Origin: Rhodoferax sp.
GTDB lineage: Bacteria > Pseudomonadota > Gammaproteobacteria > Burkholderiales > Burkholderiaceae_C
Assembly (NCBI RefSeq): GCF_030646845.1
Contig: NZ_JAUSLE010000074.1
Coordinates: 1-59,681, forward strand
Length of the DNA: 59,681 nt
Reading direction: 5' to 3'
Shown: positions 52,101 to 58,760 of the stretch, piece after piece
Layout of the letters: each line of letters begins with the position of its first letter
How positions within the stretch are numbered: position 1 is the first letter of the stretch
The notes under the pieces: model-generated
What the model saw: the letters and a program-made list of their open reading frames with translations, nothing else
The model's database searches: none
Told to the model about the DNA's origin: nothing
Made by a program: the position numbers and the translations under genes

Positions 52101-53434
52101 AGCATGTGTCGGCCAACGACATCAGCGTGGTGGAGGCCGGGAACGACATTGCCTTGAGTCCTGTGCGATCGAGCAACAGCTACGTGGCGGTGTCGGGCCC
52201 CGGCCGACTGGAGATGACTGCGGGGCATGACATTGACCTCGGCGCTTCTGCCGGTGTGCTCAGCCGGGGCACGCTGGACAACCCGGCTTTGCCCGATGGT
52301 GGTGCAGACCTGCATCTGGCAGCGGGTGTGGGCGCCGCAGGCCTGGACCCTGCAGGTGCCGTGAACCGGCTCGCCAATGAACTGGCCGATGGGGTGTTCA
52401 GCGACGCGACGTTGTGGCTGGCGCGCTGGCTGACGGGCGACGACACGCTCTCACGCGAGCAGGCCCTGCAGCGGGTGCAGGAGGTCGCTGCGGCGGCCCC
52501 CGATGTGCAGCGAACCCGGGTGCGCGAGATGCTGTTCAACGGCATCCGGCAGACTGGTCGGATCGCCAACATACCGAACAAACCGGAGAAACCCAACCCG
52601 TACGCGGGTAATTTCTCTCGCGCCTACTTGGCTCTGGAAATGGTGTTTCCAGGCATGGGGACCTCGTTGGCCACGGGTGCCTACCAGGGCACGATCGACG
52701 TGTTCGCCAGCCGCATCAAGACGGAGCAGGGGGGAAACATCGAGCTGCTGGTGCCCGGCGGCGGGGTGGTGGTCGGTCTGAGCAACACGCCCGAGGCGCT
52801 GGTCACTCCGCTGGGCAGCGGCAAGGACACGGGCCCGCTGGGCATCATCACCGTGGGGGCTGGTGACATCCGCATGCTGGCGCGCGACGATGTGCTCGTC
52901 AACCAGTCGCGCGTGTTGACGGCTGCCGGTGGCGACATCCTGATCTGGTCCAGCGAGGGCGACATCGATGCCGGCAAGGGCAAGAAGACGGCCACGGCGG
53001 TGCCGCCCCCGGTGATCAAGACAGACAGCGATGGCAATGTGACCCAGGAGATCCAGGCCGCTGCGGCAGGCTCGGGTATCGGGGCCCTGTCCACCAACGG
53101 CATCACCGCCGGCGACGTGGACCTGATCGCGCCCAAGGGTACGGTCAACGCAGGCGACGGTGGTATTCGTGCGGGCAACTTGAACATCGCCGCGCAGGTG
53201 GTACTTGGGTCGGAAAACATCTCGGTGTCGGGCAAGTCGGCTGGTACGCCAGTAGCAGACACCAGCGCAGTCACTGCATCGGCGTCAGGGGCAACTTCGG
53301 CGGGCGATGACCTCTCCAAAACCACCGCTGCGTTGAGTCAGTCTGCCGCTGATTCCGCCAAGAACGCGCAGTCATTGGCTGACTCCCTGAAACCGTCATT
53401 TGTGCGTGTGGATGTACTTGGGTTTGGAGAATGA
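43178..53434 (+). CDS. Giant filamentous haemagglutinin-like exoprotein TpsA
   Basis: 3418-residue predicted secreted adhesin, the largest gene in the window. An extended signal peptide region of ESPR type (YRLVFSTSLGALVAVAESARGRGK, about 6-30) is followed by a conventional signal ending LLAVPAFA. The TPS secretion domain (about 60-300) has GNKAILNWQNFNI, NPSVIYGNI and NTNGIAFMGG. The body is a long repetitive beta-helix with recurrent IDVSGG/LDVSG motifs and Gly/Ala/Thr-rich turns. The C-terminus (SFVRVDVLGFGE) resembles DUF3739-containing haemagglutinin-family proteins. There is no VENN motif or C-terminal toxin, so contact-dependent inhibition is unlikely. Ribosome site GGAG is upstream. 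Confidence 0.93.
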   Translation: MNRQRYRLVFSTSLGALVAVAESARGRGKAASGTRRAGALLAGALLAVPAFAQKLPTISPGGALPAFVTYGQANYLQNGSQAFVNQVGNKAILNWQNFNIAPGHGVQFRQVDGLATGNLVPGASFTTLNRIWDANPSVIYGNITQGEGQKGNIILVNTNGIAFMGGSQVNLNSFTASSLDIADKYILNTLLPGDDQPQYQGTGGFVKVFEGAQITAGEQGRIMLIAPTVINQGSLSAAGGQVVLAAGTKAYLRTASAYGDSDVRGLVVEVDSPAGLASYDAANTSVKDIVLDGQTVDLTDPALDLLGNATNLGQLTASTGNVTMVGLAVNQLGLARATTSVVANGTVYLMASDTYKSPGAANLNSPGSRSERAGRVTLGTGSVTEVVPEVADATTSLDWTETVGAVKTLKSDLQNKSRVQILGNDVRLATGSTVRVPAGVVDITAVDKPLNVDGQGTNPFTTGGIDQVSGTARVHVADGAVIDVSGLSGVQVSAERNTVEAELRGDELKDSPVNRNGALRGEKVYLDVERALARARSGESTLIAEDSLLAYQARLGRTVAERSTQGGTVNIQSQGEVILETGSTINLSGGTVEYTPATVKSTLLFANGKRVEVSEADANVKYDGIASRYVIDHGLWNVKEVIDLGEYTKYDPGYTDGKAAGALNIVGMGGTVLQSAIQGKTVVGERQLAAGTAPQGARLQVGSASAEGDYKNFQQVRLGHGFQQLPISFSFGDVLSADLKNQLLIDTGMLGEDLIAGLTIYSNKNAVVEQPVSLPDVGSLSITASAVAVNADVSAAGGVIKFNARGNQADPNNAFVLEAADVVVAPGVTLSTAGKWVNERVGFDDPARRSAVIDGGSVTLSAIGDTVLGSGSTVDVSGGAWLQQDGTLKYGSGGSATVVANETLKTDGPLAGRVELNGRLLGFGFEGGGTLNLSSGSVQIGGQPTGASNALFLQPEWFSTGGFENITITGREGVTLADGAVLAPQLRSRELNPGFAVQTSGTDVASMASLRVLPPDERSPVNLTLVADSNLLGDVTLGTGSRTVLDTGGSLTLNAAHQVSILGSVQAHAGHFAAKLSAPLDKDFDASSSIFLGEAASLDVSGTALTHADATGQPVGKVLDGGSVRLNASTGYVIAKEGSSINVSGAAPVYLAERNEAGGLGRNVASSAGSVSIAAREGLALDGTLLARAGAADQSGGSLAISLGNDNAPTPSPIPFPVAPSVLSVESSLPAQAQALQAGQAIPVAFSDQTRLDIDRIEAAGFEQIALGSKDAIRLQDGVNIGGGRTMPLRSVSLDSPLIDMAGGTARVTAALVRMGNQSTLRQSVVNTPVAGGGVLSVDATRIEVVGKSTLSGVAETRLNASGQIELSGVNVDSVGPLAGALNTAGDLTFTAKVLAPATYSDFEVSAPGQTVNIVQAPGVAQQPLSAFGRLRIEAGQIEQKGTLWAPLGRIELEASGSLTLAPGSLTSVSAQAGTVLPFGTLENGREWSYGDILSDLPEKSISLKGAQVDFQSGAQVSVAGGGDAQAYEFTVGPGGSKDFLAQADTFAVMPGYTGGFAPNDAQEGFALDSGAAVYLRGVNGLPDGVYTLLPAHYALLPGAFAVRLNQNEFPVLPGSGYTRADGVQVASGYLTDSRSGAPRSGDWQGIQVLTRDQVRDRSEYTLSAASSFFADSRFSPQDAGRLAVVSLGTGPDSLRLNGVVAAQGGAGGAGAAVDIAAANLRVSGSADAAAPGEAWVATGWLNDLGAESLLLGGTRSRSQTGAVLDVLADTVTLANDAQSALSAPEVMLVARDTLTLAAGSAINAQGAVGNAGSYSTAGNGAFVRAASSSASFTRTGSPDRSQGTLIGAADSVLQAARAIAIDATQDNAFAGQLAFVKEGVAVAGELSAGSSRINFGSPAKSVDGLTFSQSELEGLQSLDSLALTSYSTFDFHGDVDVGGVGSDGQPLIKNLTLQGAGLAGFGAAGQTASLRARNLTLANTAGVAYATPAGLTLGSGSLEVLAQTLTLGEGQKAVSGFANVGITADELVASGTGSTQLDNGASVTTARLTGTTGASQKLDAGTQALILGQMAPSAALAETSSLGAAWELKAGSVRFDTQADLGGGALTLAAVSGDVTLGANADIDVSGRSVTFFDQTRSIGGGKVTLSSATGKVVAQTDALTGRSARIDVSGGAGADGGTLVATAVQGTVDLDGATLVGQTSADADGHTGEAAKVRIDAGSLANFSALNAQMNAGGFEGERSLRARSGALTVAATDMVRAQKVTLTADSGALTVNGTVSASGAEGGQVALYGQSVTLTGTARVEAAATSAGGDGGRVVIGAATQASDTAAQGIDLQAGSVIDVSGGAGGEVHLRAQRKGNDVAVTALDSTIKGAREVTLEAVRVYDNKTTLNASTTDSGTTLGLTKIKNDNNAYASNNSAIKNRLDQADNADFHVVSGVEVRSAGAMTLGADWNFKDATAGGEAGVLTLRAGGNLNINNNLSDGFSTATKLDGANPATLQDASVRGGNAWSFNLVAGADASSADVMNTQAGGGDLTLAAAKLIRTGSGDIRMAAGQDIVLKANTSAVYTAGTRYTPSAGFVVPGLAQFSQGGGDIEMTAQRDVLGVASAQLYSNWLFRQGKLGADGVSYVANAQPAWWVRFDKFEQGVATLAGGDVNITAGGKVSNLSASAATQGYITSAVADVSAAVRTGGGDVNVTAGGDVLSGQYYADLGDVNLKAGGSIRSGYAVSSRPVHTILAVGDGSVTATALGDVDVHAIINPHLVVQSSTAGFNIGTTQASNAQWSVFSTYAEDSSASLLSATGDVRLFGGGVGSSAQVQSLANAYKAPVNLSLGAYADEVLLAVLPPSLSAVALSGDVSLLSGALLSPAAQGKLELLASENLNVPARITLSDTVPLPNAVNPSSDAKAAGVFSYAYSAKSTQAHAAVPVHANDADPVRLYAVNGSILGNNQVLKSAKRVSVRAGEDILNLPMDIQHVSANDISVVEAGNDIALSPVRSSNSYVAVSGPGRLEMTAGHDIDLGASAGVLSRGTLDNPALPDGGADLHLAAGVGAAGLDPAGAVNRLANELADGVFSDATLWLARWLTGDDTLSREQALQRVQEVAAAAPDVQRTRVREMLFNGIRQTGRIANIPNKPEKPNPYAGNFSRAYLALEMVFPGMGTSLATGAYQGTIDVFASRIKTEQGGNIELLVPGGGVVVGLSNTPEALVTPLGSGKDTGPLGIITVGAGDIRMLARDDVLVNQSRVLTAAGGDILIWSSEGDIDAGKGKKTATAVPPPVIKTDSDGNVTQEIQAAAAGSGIGALSTNGITAGDVDLIAPKGTVNAGDGGIRAGNLNIAAQVVLGSENISVSGKSAGTPVADTSAVTASASGATSAGDDLSKTTAALSQSAADSAKNAQSLADSLKPSFVRVDVLGFGE

Positions 53435-53528
53435 TTTCGCCTCGACCCTTTGTCACTGTTTTGCCACAGACATTTTGTAACCTTCTATGTTGGCGGTCCA
53501 AATCTGCCAACCATCTTCCTCAAATAAT

Positions 53529-55250
53529 ATGAAACGTCTCATCGCTCTCGTTGCTTTTTTATTGGTATTGCCCGCGTCAGCCCAGGCGTGGTGGAACACG
53601 GACTGGACGATGCGCAAGCAGATCACGCTCGATACCACGGCTGCTGGTGTGCCGATCGAGGCCAATGCCGTGCCGGTTCTGGTACGGCTTTCTACCGGAA
53701 ATTTCGACTTTCTTTCTGCCAAAGAGGATGGCTCCGACATCCGCTTCATGGCGGAAGACGACATCACACCGCTTGAGTTTCATGTCGAGCGCTTTGACAA
53801 AATTAACGAGTTGGCTTTCGTCTGGGTGCAAGTTCCGAAAGTGGCGGGTAACAACGCTTCTCAGCATATCTGGCTCTACTACGGCAATGAAACTGCGCCC
53901 ACTGCTGCCGACAGCACAAGCCGCTATGACGCGGCGCAATTGCTGGTCTATCACCTGAGTGAGACGCAGGGCATGCCGCAGGATGCCACCGTCAATGCCA
54001 TCCATGCCAATCAGGCCAATATCGCTTACGTGACCGGTGGCTTGATAGCCGGCTCAGCCAGGCTCGCTGGCGATGGCGGCATTGTGGTTGGCAATGCGGC
54101 GCTGCAGGCAGCCAAGGAATTCACTTTTTCTGCCTGGATCAAGCCTGCCCAGCTTGATGGTGAATTGCTGGCAGTGGGCGGCTTGACGTTCGGGCTGTCT
54201 GGCGGTGTGCCGGTGCTGGCCGTCAACGGGGTGCAGACGCGGGCTGCCGCACCTGTTTCAGTGAACGCATGGCATCACATCGCAGTCACGGGGGGAGCGG
54301 GGTTTACCGTGTATGTAGATGGCAAGTCGGTGGCCACGGTGGCGGGTGCATTTACGCCAGCGGCCAGTCTCCGCATTGGCGGCGGCCTGGTCGGGGAAAT
54401 GGATGAAGTGCAGGTTTCAACGGTGGCGCGTTCTGGCGCATGGCTGGCGGCACAATTCGAGTCGCAGGGGCAGGCCGGCAGGCTGGTGAAGTACGGCGAA
54501 GACAAGACCACCCAAAGCGCCGAGGGTGCCAACTACTTCGCCTCCACGATGAACAACCTGACGGTGGACGGCTGGGTGGTGGTCATCATCTGTGTCTTCA
54601 TGTTCTTTGTTGCGATTTGGGTGATGGCAAGCAAAGTCAGGCTGCTGGGGCGGATCGAAAAATCAAACCGGGTCTTTGCCGAAGAGTTCAGCAAGATGTC
54701 ACGCGGACTGGCTGAGCTGGACGATAGCGCAGCGGCCCATACGGGCAAGATGGATCAGTTGGCCACCATGTTTGAGACCTTCAAGCACTCGCCGTTGTAC
54801 AGGATTTATCACGTCGGTGTGACGGAGTTGAAGCACCGTTTTCCCGCAAGCCAAGGGGAGCATGCTTTGCCTGTCATCTCTTCCCGCTCCTTTAACGCAG
54901 TGCGTGCCAGTCTTGACACCCAGTTAATCCGTGAAGGAAGCCGTTTGAATAGCGGCATGGTGTTGCTCACCATTGCAATTTCTGGCGGCCCTTTCCTTGG
55001 GCTGCTGGGCACCGTGGTCGGAGTGATGATTACCTTTGCGGCAATTGCTGCCGCGGGCGACGTCAACGTGAACGCCATTGCGCCCGGTATTGCTGCGGCA
55101 CTGGTCGCGACGGTGGCTGGTCTGGGGGTGGCGATTCCGTCACTGTTTGGCTACAACTACCTGACAACGCGGATCAAGTCAGTTTCAAACGACATGCATG
55201 TCTTTGTGGATGAGTTCGTCACCAAAATGGCCGAGAACTACGGAGGCTGA
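53529..55250 (+). CDS. DUF2341-LamG domain fused to MotA/TolQ/ExbB proton channel
   Basis: 573-residue fusion. A signal peptide (ALVAFLLVLPASAQA) precedes a DUF2341 domain (WWNTDWTMRKQITLDTTAAG, about 20-130) and a LamG/concanavalin-like domain (about 145-310; FTFSAWIKPAQ, AWHHIAVTGGAGFTVYVDG, GEMDEVQVSTVARS). TM1 is at about 348-370. A cytoplasmic helical region follows, and then the ExbB channel core with TM2 (GPFLGLLGTVVGVMITFAAI, about 480-500) and TM3 (APGIAAALVATVAGLGVAIPS, about 517-540). The topology puts the ligand-like domains in the periplasm. ExbD- and TonB-like genes follow at once, so this is the ExbB of that complex with a sensing or carbohydrate-binding extension. Separated from the tpsA-like gene by 94 bases. 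Confidence 0.92.
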   Translation: MKRLIALVAFLLVLPASAQAWWNTDWTMRKQITLDTTAAGVPIEANAVPVLVRLSTGNFDFLSAKEDGSDIRFMAEDDITPLEFHVERFDKINELAFVWVQVPKVAGNNASQHIWLYYGNETAPTAADSTSRYDAAQLLVYHLSETQGMPQDATVNAIHANQANIAYVTGGLIAGSARLAGDGGIVVGNAALQAAKEFTFSAWIKPAQLDGELLAVGGLTFGLSGGVPVLAVNGVQTRAAAPVSVNAWHHIAVTGGAGFTVYVDGKSVATVAGAFTPAASLRIGGGLVGEMDEVQVSTVARSGAWLAAQFESQGQAGRLVKYGEDKTTQSAEGANYFASTMNNLTVDGWVVVIICVFMFFVAIWVMASKVRLLGRIEKSNRVFAEEFSKMSRGLAELDDSAAAHTGKMDQLATMFETFKHSPLYRIYHVGVTELKHRFPASQGEHALPVISSRSFNAVRASLDTQLIREGSRLNSGMVLLTIAISGGPFLGLLGTVVGVMITFAAIAAAGDVNVNAIAPGIAAALVATVAGLGVAIPSLFGYNYLTTRIKSVSNDMHVFVDEFVTKMAENYGG

Positions 55251-55252
55251 TC

Positions 55253-55663
55253 ATGTCGAAAGTCCAAGATGACGGCGCAGTCTACGATGACATCAACATC
55301 ACACCGATGCTGGACCTGTCCTATGTATTGCTTATTATTTTTATCCTGTTGACCACGGCCTCAGTGCAGGGTATCAAGGTAAATTTACCCAAGGCGAGCA
55401 ACACGCCGAGCCTGGCCAAGCCGCTAACCAAGGCGATCACCATCACCCAGAACGGCACGCTGTATCTGGATGCCTATCCGGTTGCTTCACTGGCAGAGTT
55501 GGAGTCACGCCTGGCGGGGTACAAGGCCAGCCTCAAGGAGTTTCCGATCGTGGTGAAAGGCGACTCCACTGTGCAGTATGAGAAGGTGGTTGAGGTGCTT
55601 GACTTGCTCGGCAAACTTGAGCTGACCCAGATTGGCCTTGTGACGCAGCGGTTGGTCAAGTGA
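55253..55663 (+). CDS. exbD: ExbD/TolR-family biopolymer transport protein
   Basis: 136-residue inner-membrane protein with one N-terminal TM preceded by the family motif DDINITPMLDLSYVLLIIFILL; the Asp in MLD is the proton-carrying residue of ExbD/TolR. The periplasmic domain (about 45-136) has VNLPKAS, ITITQNGTLYLD and VVKGDSTVQYEKVVEVLDLLGK, the usual ExbD fold. It starts 2 bases after the DUF2341-ExbB stop and overlaps the TonB-like gene by 4 bases (GTGA). It converts proton flux into movement of the TonB-like partner. Confidence 0.94.
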   Translation: MSKVQDDGAVYDDINITPMLDLSYVLLIIFILLTTASVQGIKVNLPKASNTPSLAKPLTKAITITQNGTLYLDAYPVASLAELESRLAGYKASLKEFPIVVKGDSTVQYEKVVEVLDLLGKLELTQIGLVTQRLVK

Positions 55664-56331
55664 GTGCAGAGGGCAAATCCTCCCGGCGTTGGCGCCGGGC
55701 TGCAGTGGGCATCGGGCTGGTGCTGGCTGTGGTGCTTTTGGGGTTGCTGGTCAAGAAGCTGGCTACCCCCGGTGAGGTGAAGAAGAAACGAGCGGTGCAG
55801 GAGATCTCTCTGCTGAAGCCACCGCCACCACCACCGCCACCCAAGACGCCGCCTCCACCTCCCAAGGTGGATGTTCAGGAAAAAATAGACGTGCCCAAGC
55901 CGGATCAGCAGCCCGACAAGCCGGCAGATACACCACCGCCCGGCCCTGATCTGGCCGTGGATGCGGCAGGTGGTGCGGGTGGCGACGGTTTTGGGTTGGT
56001 GGGTAGAAAGGGTGGCAGTGACTTGATCGGCAGCGGTGGCGGCGGGAGCCGCTTTGCCTGGTACGGCGCATTGATCAAGGAGCGCATTCAGGAGCGCATA
56101 CAGGAAATGATGTCCAAGGACAAGAAGTTGCGCAAGTCGGACTACCGGATCATGGTCAATGTATGGGTCAATGCCACCGGCACGGTGACTCGGGCGGAGT
56201 TGATTGACTCCACCAACGATGGGGAACTGGACAGTGCACTCAAGGTAGCCCTGCGCAATTTGCCGCCGCTGAGGGAAGGTGCGCCAAGCGATATGCCGCA
56301 ACCGATCAAATTGCGGATTACTGCTCGTTGA
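55660..56331 (+). CDS. tonB: TonB-like energy transducer
   Basis: 223-residue protein. An N-terminal TM (AAVGIGLVLAVVLLGLLV) is followed by a proline-rich spacer (eight consecutive prolines, then KTPPPPPKVDVQ) and Gly-rich linker, and a C-terminal TonB/TolA-like domain (about 130-223) with YRIMVNVWVNATGTVTRAEL and LRNLPPLREGAPSDMPQPIKLRI. It starts at GTG overlapping exbD. It should span the periplasm and pull on an outer-membrane partner, most likely the porin-like protein encoded next. The true receptor is unknown; no plug-type TonB-dependent receptor gene is in the window. Confidence 0.88.
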   Translation: MSAEGKSSRRWRRAAVGIGLVLAVVLLGLLVKKLATPGEVKKKRAVQEISLLKPPPPPPPPKTPPPPPKVDVQEKIDVPKPDQQPDKPADTPPPGPDLAVDAAGGAGGDGFGLVGRKGGSDLIGSGGGGSRFAWYGALIKERIQERIQEMMSKDKKLRKSDYRIMVNVWVNATGTVTRAELIDSTNDGELDSALKVALRNLPPLREGAPSDMPQPIKLRITAR

Positions 56332-56356
56332 TGAGCGAACTTTGATGAGAAGATAA

Positions 56357-57916
56357 ATGAAAAAGAATTTTCAGACCCGCCTGACATCGACAAGCCTTGC
56401 TGTGGCGATGGCATTTGGCGCAACCACGGCGCAGGCGGACGAGCGCGCTGAACTGGAAACACTGCGCCAGACGACGAAGAACCTGATCCAGATTCTGGTG
56501 CAGCAAGGTGTGCTAACCCAGGAAAAATCTGACCAGCTAGTCAAGCAGGCCGAGGTCAAGGCACAGGAAACCGTGGCAGCGCAAAAGAAGGCCGATGCTG
56601 GTGTCGTACGGGTTCAGTACATACCGGAATCGGTGAGAAAGCAGATTGCCGACGAGGTGCGCGAAGAAGTGGTTGCCCAGGCCAAGGTGGAGCGCTGGGG
56701 CGACGCCAACGCCATTCCTGAATGGGTTGACCGCTTCAAGTTCGATGGCGACCTGCGCTTGGGCTACCAGGTGGACAGTTTTTCCGACTCAAATGCGCCC
56801 GAGCCCTACTTTCAGGTGACGGGGCAAAACATAGCCAACACCACCGAAGACCGGCAGCGCACCCGCCTGCGCGCGCGCCTGGGCATTACCGCCAAGGTCA
56901 CGCCCGATGTTTCGGCCGCGTTCCGTTTGTCAACTGGCAACACGACTGAGCCTGTTTCTACCAATCAGACACTAGGCCAAACCGGCAACAAGTACAGTTT
57001 TGTGCTGGACCGCGCTTATCTCAAGGCGCATTCGCCCACCTTTCTGCCCTGGCTTACCGCCTCTGCTGGGCGTATTCCCAATCCATTCTTCAGTACCGAT
57101 CTGCTTTGGGATGACGACCTGAACTTTGAGGGCCTGGCTCTGCAGTTCGAAGACAGTGTTGCCTCAGCCAAGGTGTGGCGTCCGTTCGGCACCATAGGAA
57201 TTTTCCCGCTGGAGGACATCCAGAGGTCTATTAGTAACCAGGCTAAGTCAAAGTGGCTGGCTGGCGCGCAGATCGGCCTGGAGTGGGTGCCGAGTAATGC
57301 GACCCGCGCCAAAGTGGGCCTGGGTGTGTATGACTACAAAAACATCAGCGGTATCCGCAACGATTACAAAAGCTCGATCTACAACGACACTGCCCCCGCC
57401 TTCAGGCAAAAAGGCAACACACTGTTTGATATTGACAATGACGGCGATATCAATACCAATTTGTACGCATTGGCCGCCGACTACCAGCTTGTTAATCTGA
57501 CCGGCATGGTCGACTTCAACCTGTACAACCCGGTTCATGTGATTCTTGCGGGCGACTTTGTCAAGAACGTGGGCTATAGCAGCAGCAAGATCTTGGCACG
57601 CTCCGGCCAAAACGTGAGTCCGGAAACCACCGGTTACCTGGCCCGCGTGGCGGTGGGCATGCCCACCATGCTGCTGCAGGACGACTGGCAGCTTTCATTG
57701 ACCTACCGCTACGTAGAGGCGGACGCTGTGCTTGACGCGTTTACGGACTCTGACTTCCACCTTGGTGGTACCAATTCAAAGGGGTTCATCGTCGGCGCAC
57801 AGTACGGTCTGAGCAAGTCCACCTGGCTAAGCGCCCGCTGGCTCTCCAGCCAGGAAATCAGCGGTTTGCCTCTGTCGATCAACACTTTTCAGATGCTGTT
57901 CAATGCCAAGTTCTGA
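56357..57916 (+). CDS. Putative outer-membrane porin (Porin_5-like) with N-terminal coiled coil
   Basis: 519-residue exported protein. A signal peptide (TSLAVAMAFGATTAQA) is followed by a helical/coiled-coil region (about 28-110; LETLRQTTKNLIQILVQQGVLTQEK) and a beta barrel (about 125-519), starting DRFKFDGDLRLGYQVDSF and ending in phenylalanine (FQMLFNAKF). This arrangement matches the putative porin family PF16930. Unlike ordinary trimeric porins, the N-terminal periplasmic helix could contact the TonB-like protein or peptidoglycan. Its 3' end overlaps the ankyrin gene by 14 bases. Confidence 0.87.
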   Translation: MKKNFQTRLTSTSLAVAMAFGATTAQADERAELETLRQTTKNLIQILVQQGVLTQEKSDQLVKQAEVKAQETVAAQKKADAGVVRVQYIPESVRKQIADEVREEVVAQAKVERWGDANAIPEWVDRFKFDGDLRLGYQVDSFSDSNAPEPYFQVTGQNIANTTEDRQRTRLRARLGITAKVTPDVSAAFRLSTGNTTEPVSTNQTLGQTGNKYSFVLDRAYLKAHSPTFLPWLTASAGRIPNPFFSTDLLWDDDLNFEGLALQFEDSVASAKVWRPFGTIGIFPLEDIQRSISNQAKSKWLAGAQIGLEWVPSNATRAKVGLGVYDYKNISGIRNDYKSSIYNDTAPAFRQKGNTLFDIDNDGDINTNLYALAADYQLVNLTGMVDFNLYNPVHVILAGDFVKNVGYSSSKILARSGQNVSPETTGYLARVAVGMPTMLLQDDWQLSLTYRYVEADAVLDAFTDSDFHLGGTNSKGFIVGAQYGLSKSTWLSARWLSSQEISGLPLSINTFQMLFNAKF

Positions 57917-58760
57917 GTTCATTAAGGCTGGCTGGCGCGGTGTCGGTTGCACCTTGCTGGGGGTGGTGTTGGTGGGTTGTGCCCACGACCCGAAGACCTT
58001 GCTGTATCGCGATCGGCTTGAACAGGGTGCCATTGCGCCTGAGGAGTTTGAACGTTTTCGTACTTCGCAGGCTGAAGTGCTGGCACTGGAGGCCTCTGCC
58101 AGTGACCCGCCGCCCCAGCTTGCCAGCGCGCTCGACCTCGGGCTGCTCAAGGCCGCCGCGATTGGTGATGTGGTGCGCACTCGCCAGCTCATCAAGGACG
58201 GTGCGCAGGTCAACGCGGTGGACGAGTGGGGCAACACGGCCTTGCTGGTGGCCGCGCGCGAAGGCGAGATCGACAGTGCCCGCCTGCTACTGCGCTCGCT
58301 GGCGGACGTTGAGGGCCGGGGAGGTGCCATGACACCGCTGGCCGCTGCCGCCTTGAGAGGGCATACGCACATGGTGCAACTGCTTCTGCGTGCAGGTGCG
58401 AACGTCAATGCCGTGGGCCTGAACGAGCTGACACCTCTGATGAACGCAGTCAAGCTGGACCGACTGGGCGTGGCGCGGGTGCTTCTGAAGGCAGGTGCCA
58501 GCACCCGAGTGCTGGATCGCGCCGGAGACAATCTCCTTGCGGTGGCCGTGACTGAAAACTACCCGGACATGCTCGCGCTCTTGCTCAAGCAGGGTGTGGA
58601 CCCTGACCTTGCAGACGGCAATGGGTTGACCGCGCTGTATTGGGCTGAATATTTGAATCGCCCCGCTTTGGCGCAGCTGTTGCGCAATGCTGGCGCAGAT
58701 TCAGCACGTAAAAAGACAGAAATCATTGTCAGTCAGCCATACAGCTTTGGGGAATTTTGA
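57903..58760 (+). CDS. Ankyrin-repeat lipoprotein
   Basis: 285-residue predicted lipoprotein with lipobox LVGC (Cys about 26), so it is anchored in the inner or outer membrane facing the periplasm. About five to six ankyrin repeats occupy residues 78-270 (INAVDEWGNTALLVAAREGEI-type units; MTPLAAAALRGHTHMVQLLLRAG; NGLTALYWAEYLNRPALAQLLRNAG). Ankyrin repeats bind protein partners; here the likely partners are other members of the ExbB-ExbD-TonB-porin set. The start is inside the porin gene and the stop shares one base with the next ATG. Confidence 0.88.
   Translation: MPSSEFIKAGWRGVGCTLLGVVLVGCAHDPKTLLYRDRLEQGAIAPEEFERFRTSQAEVLALEASASDPPPQLASALDLGLLKAAAIGDVVRTRQLIKDGAQVNAVDEWGNTALLVAAREGEIDSARLLLRSLADVEGRGGAMTPLAAAALRGHTHMVQLLLRAGANVNAVGLNELTPLMNAVKLDRLGVARVLLKAGASTRVLDRAGDNLLAVAVTENYPDMLALLLKQGVDPDLADGNGLTALYWAEYLNRPALAQLLRNAGADSARKKTEIIVSQPYSFGEF

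Noticed and set aside
43178..53434. CdiA-type contact-dependent inhibition toxin
   Set aside because: No VENN motif, no variable C-terminal domain and no small immunity gene downstream; the next gene is the DUF2341-ExbB fusion.
53490..53510. Hairpin TTGGCGG/CTGCCAA between the exoprotein and the DUF2341-ExbB gene as a terminator
   Set aside because: Short stem with a G-U pair and no T-tract, so read-through into the exb genes remains possible.
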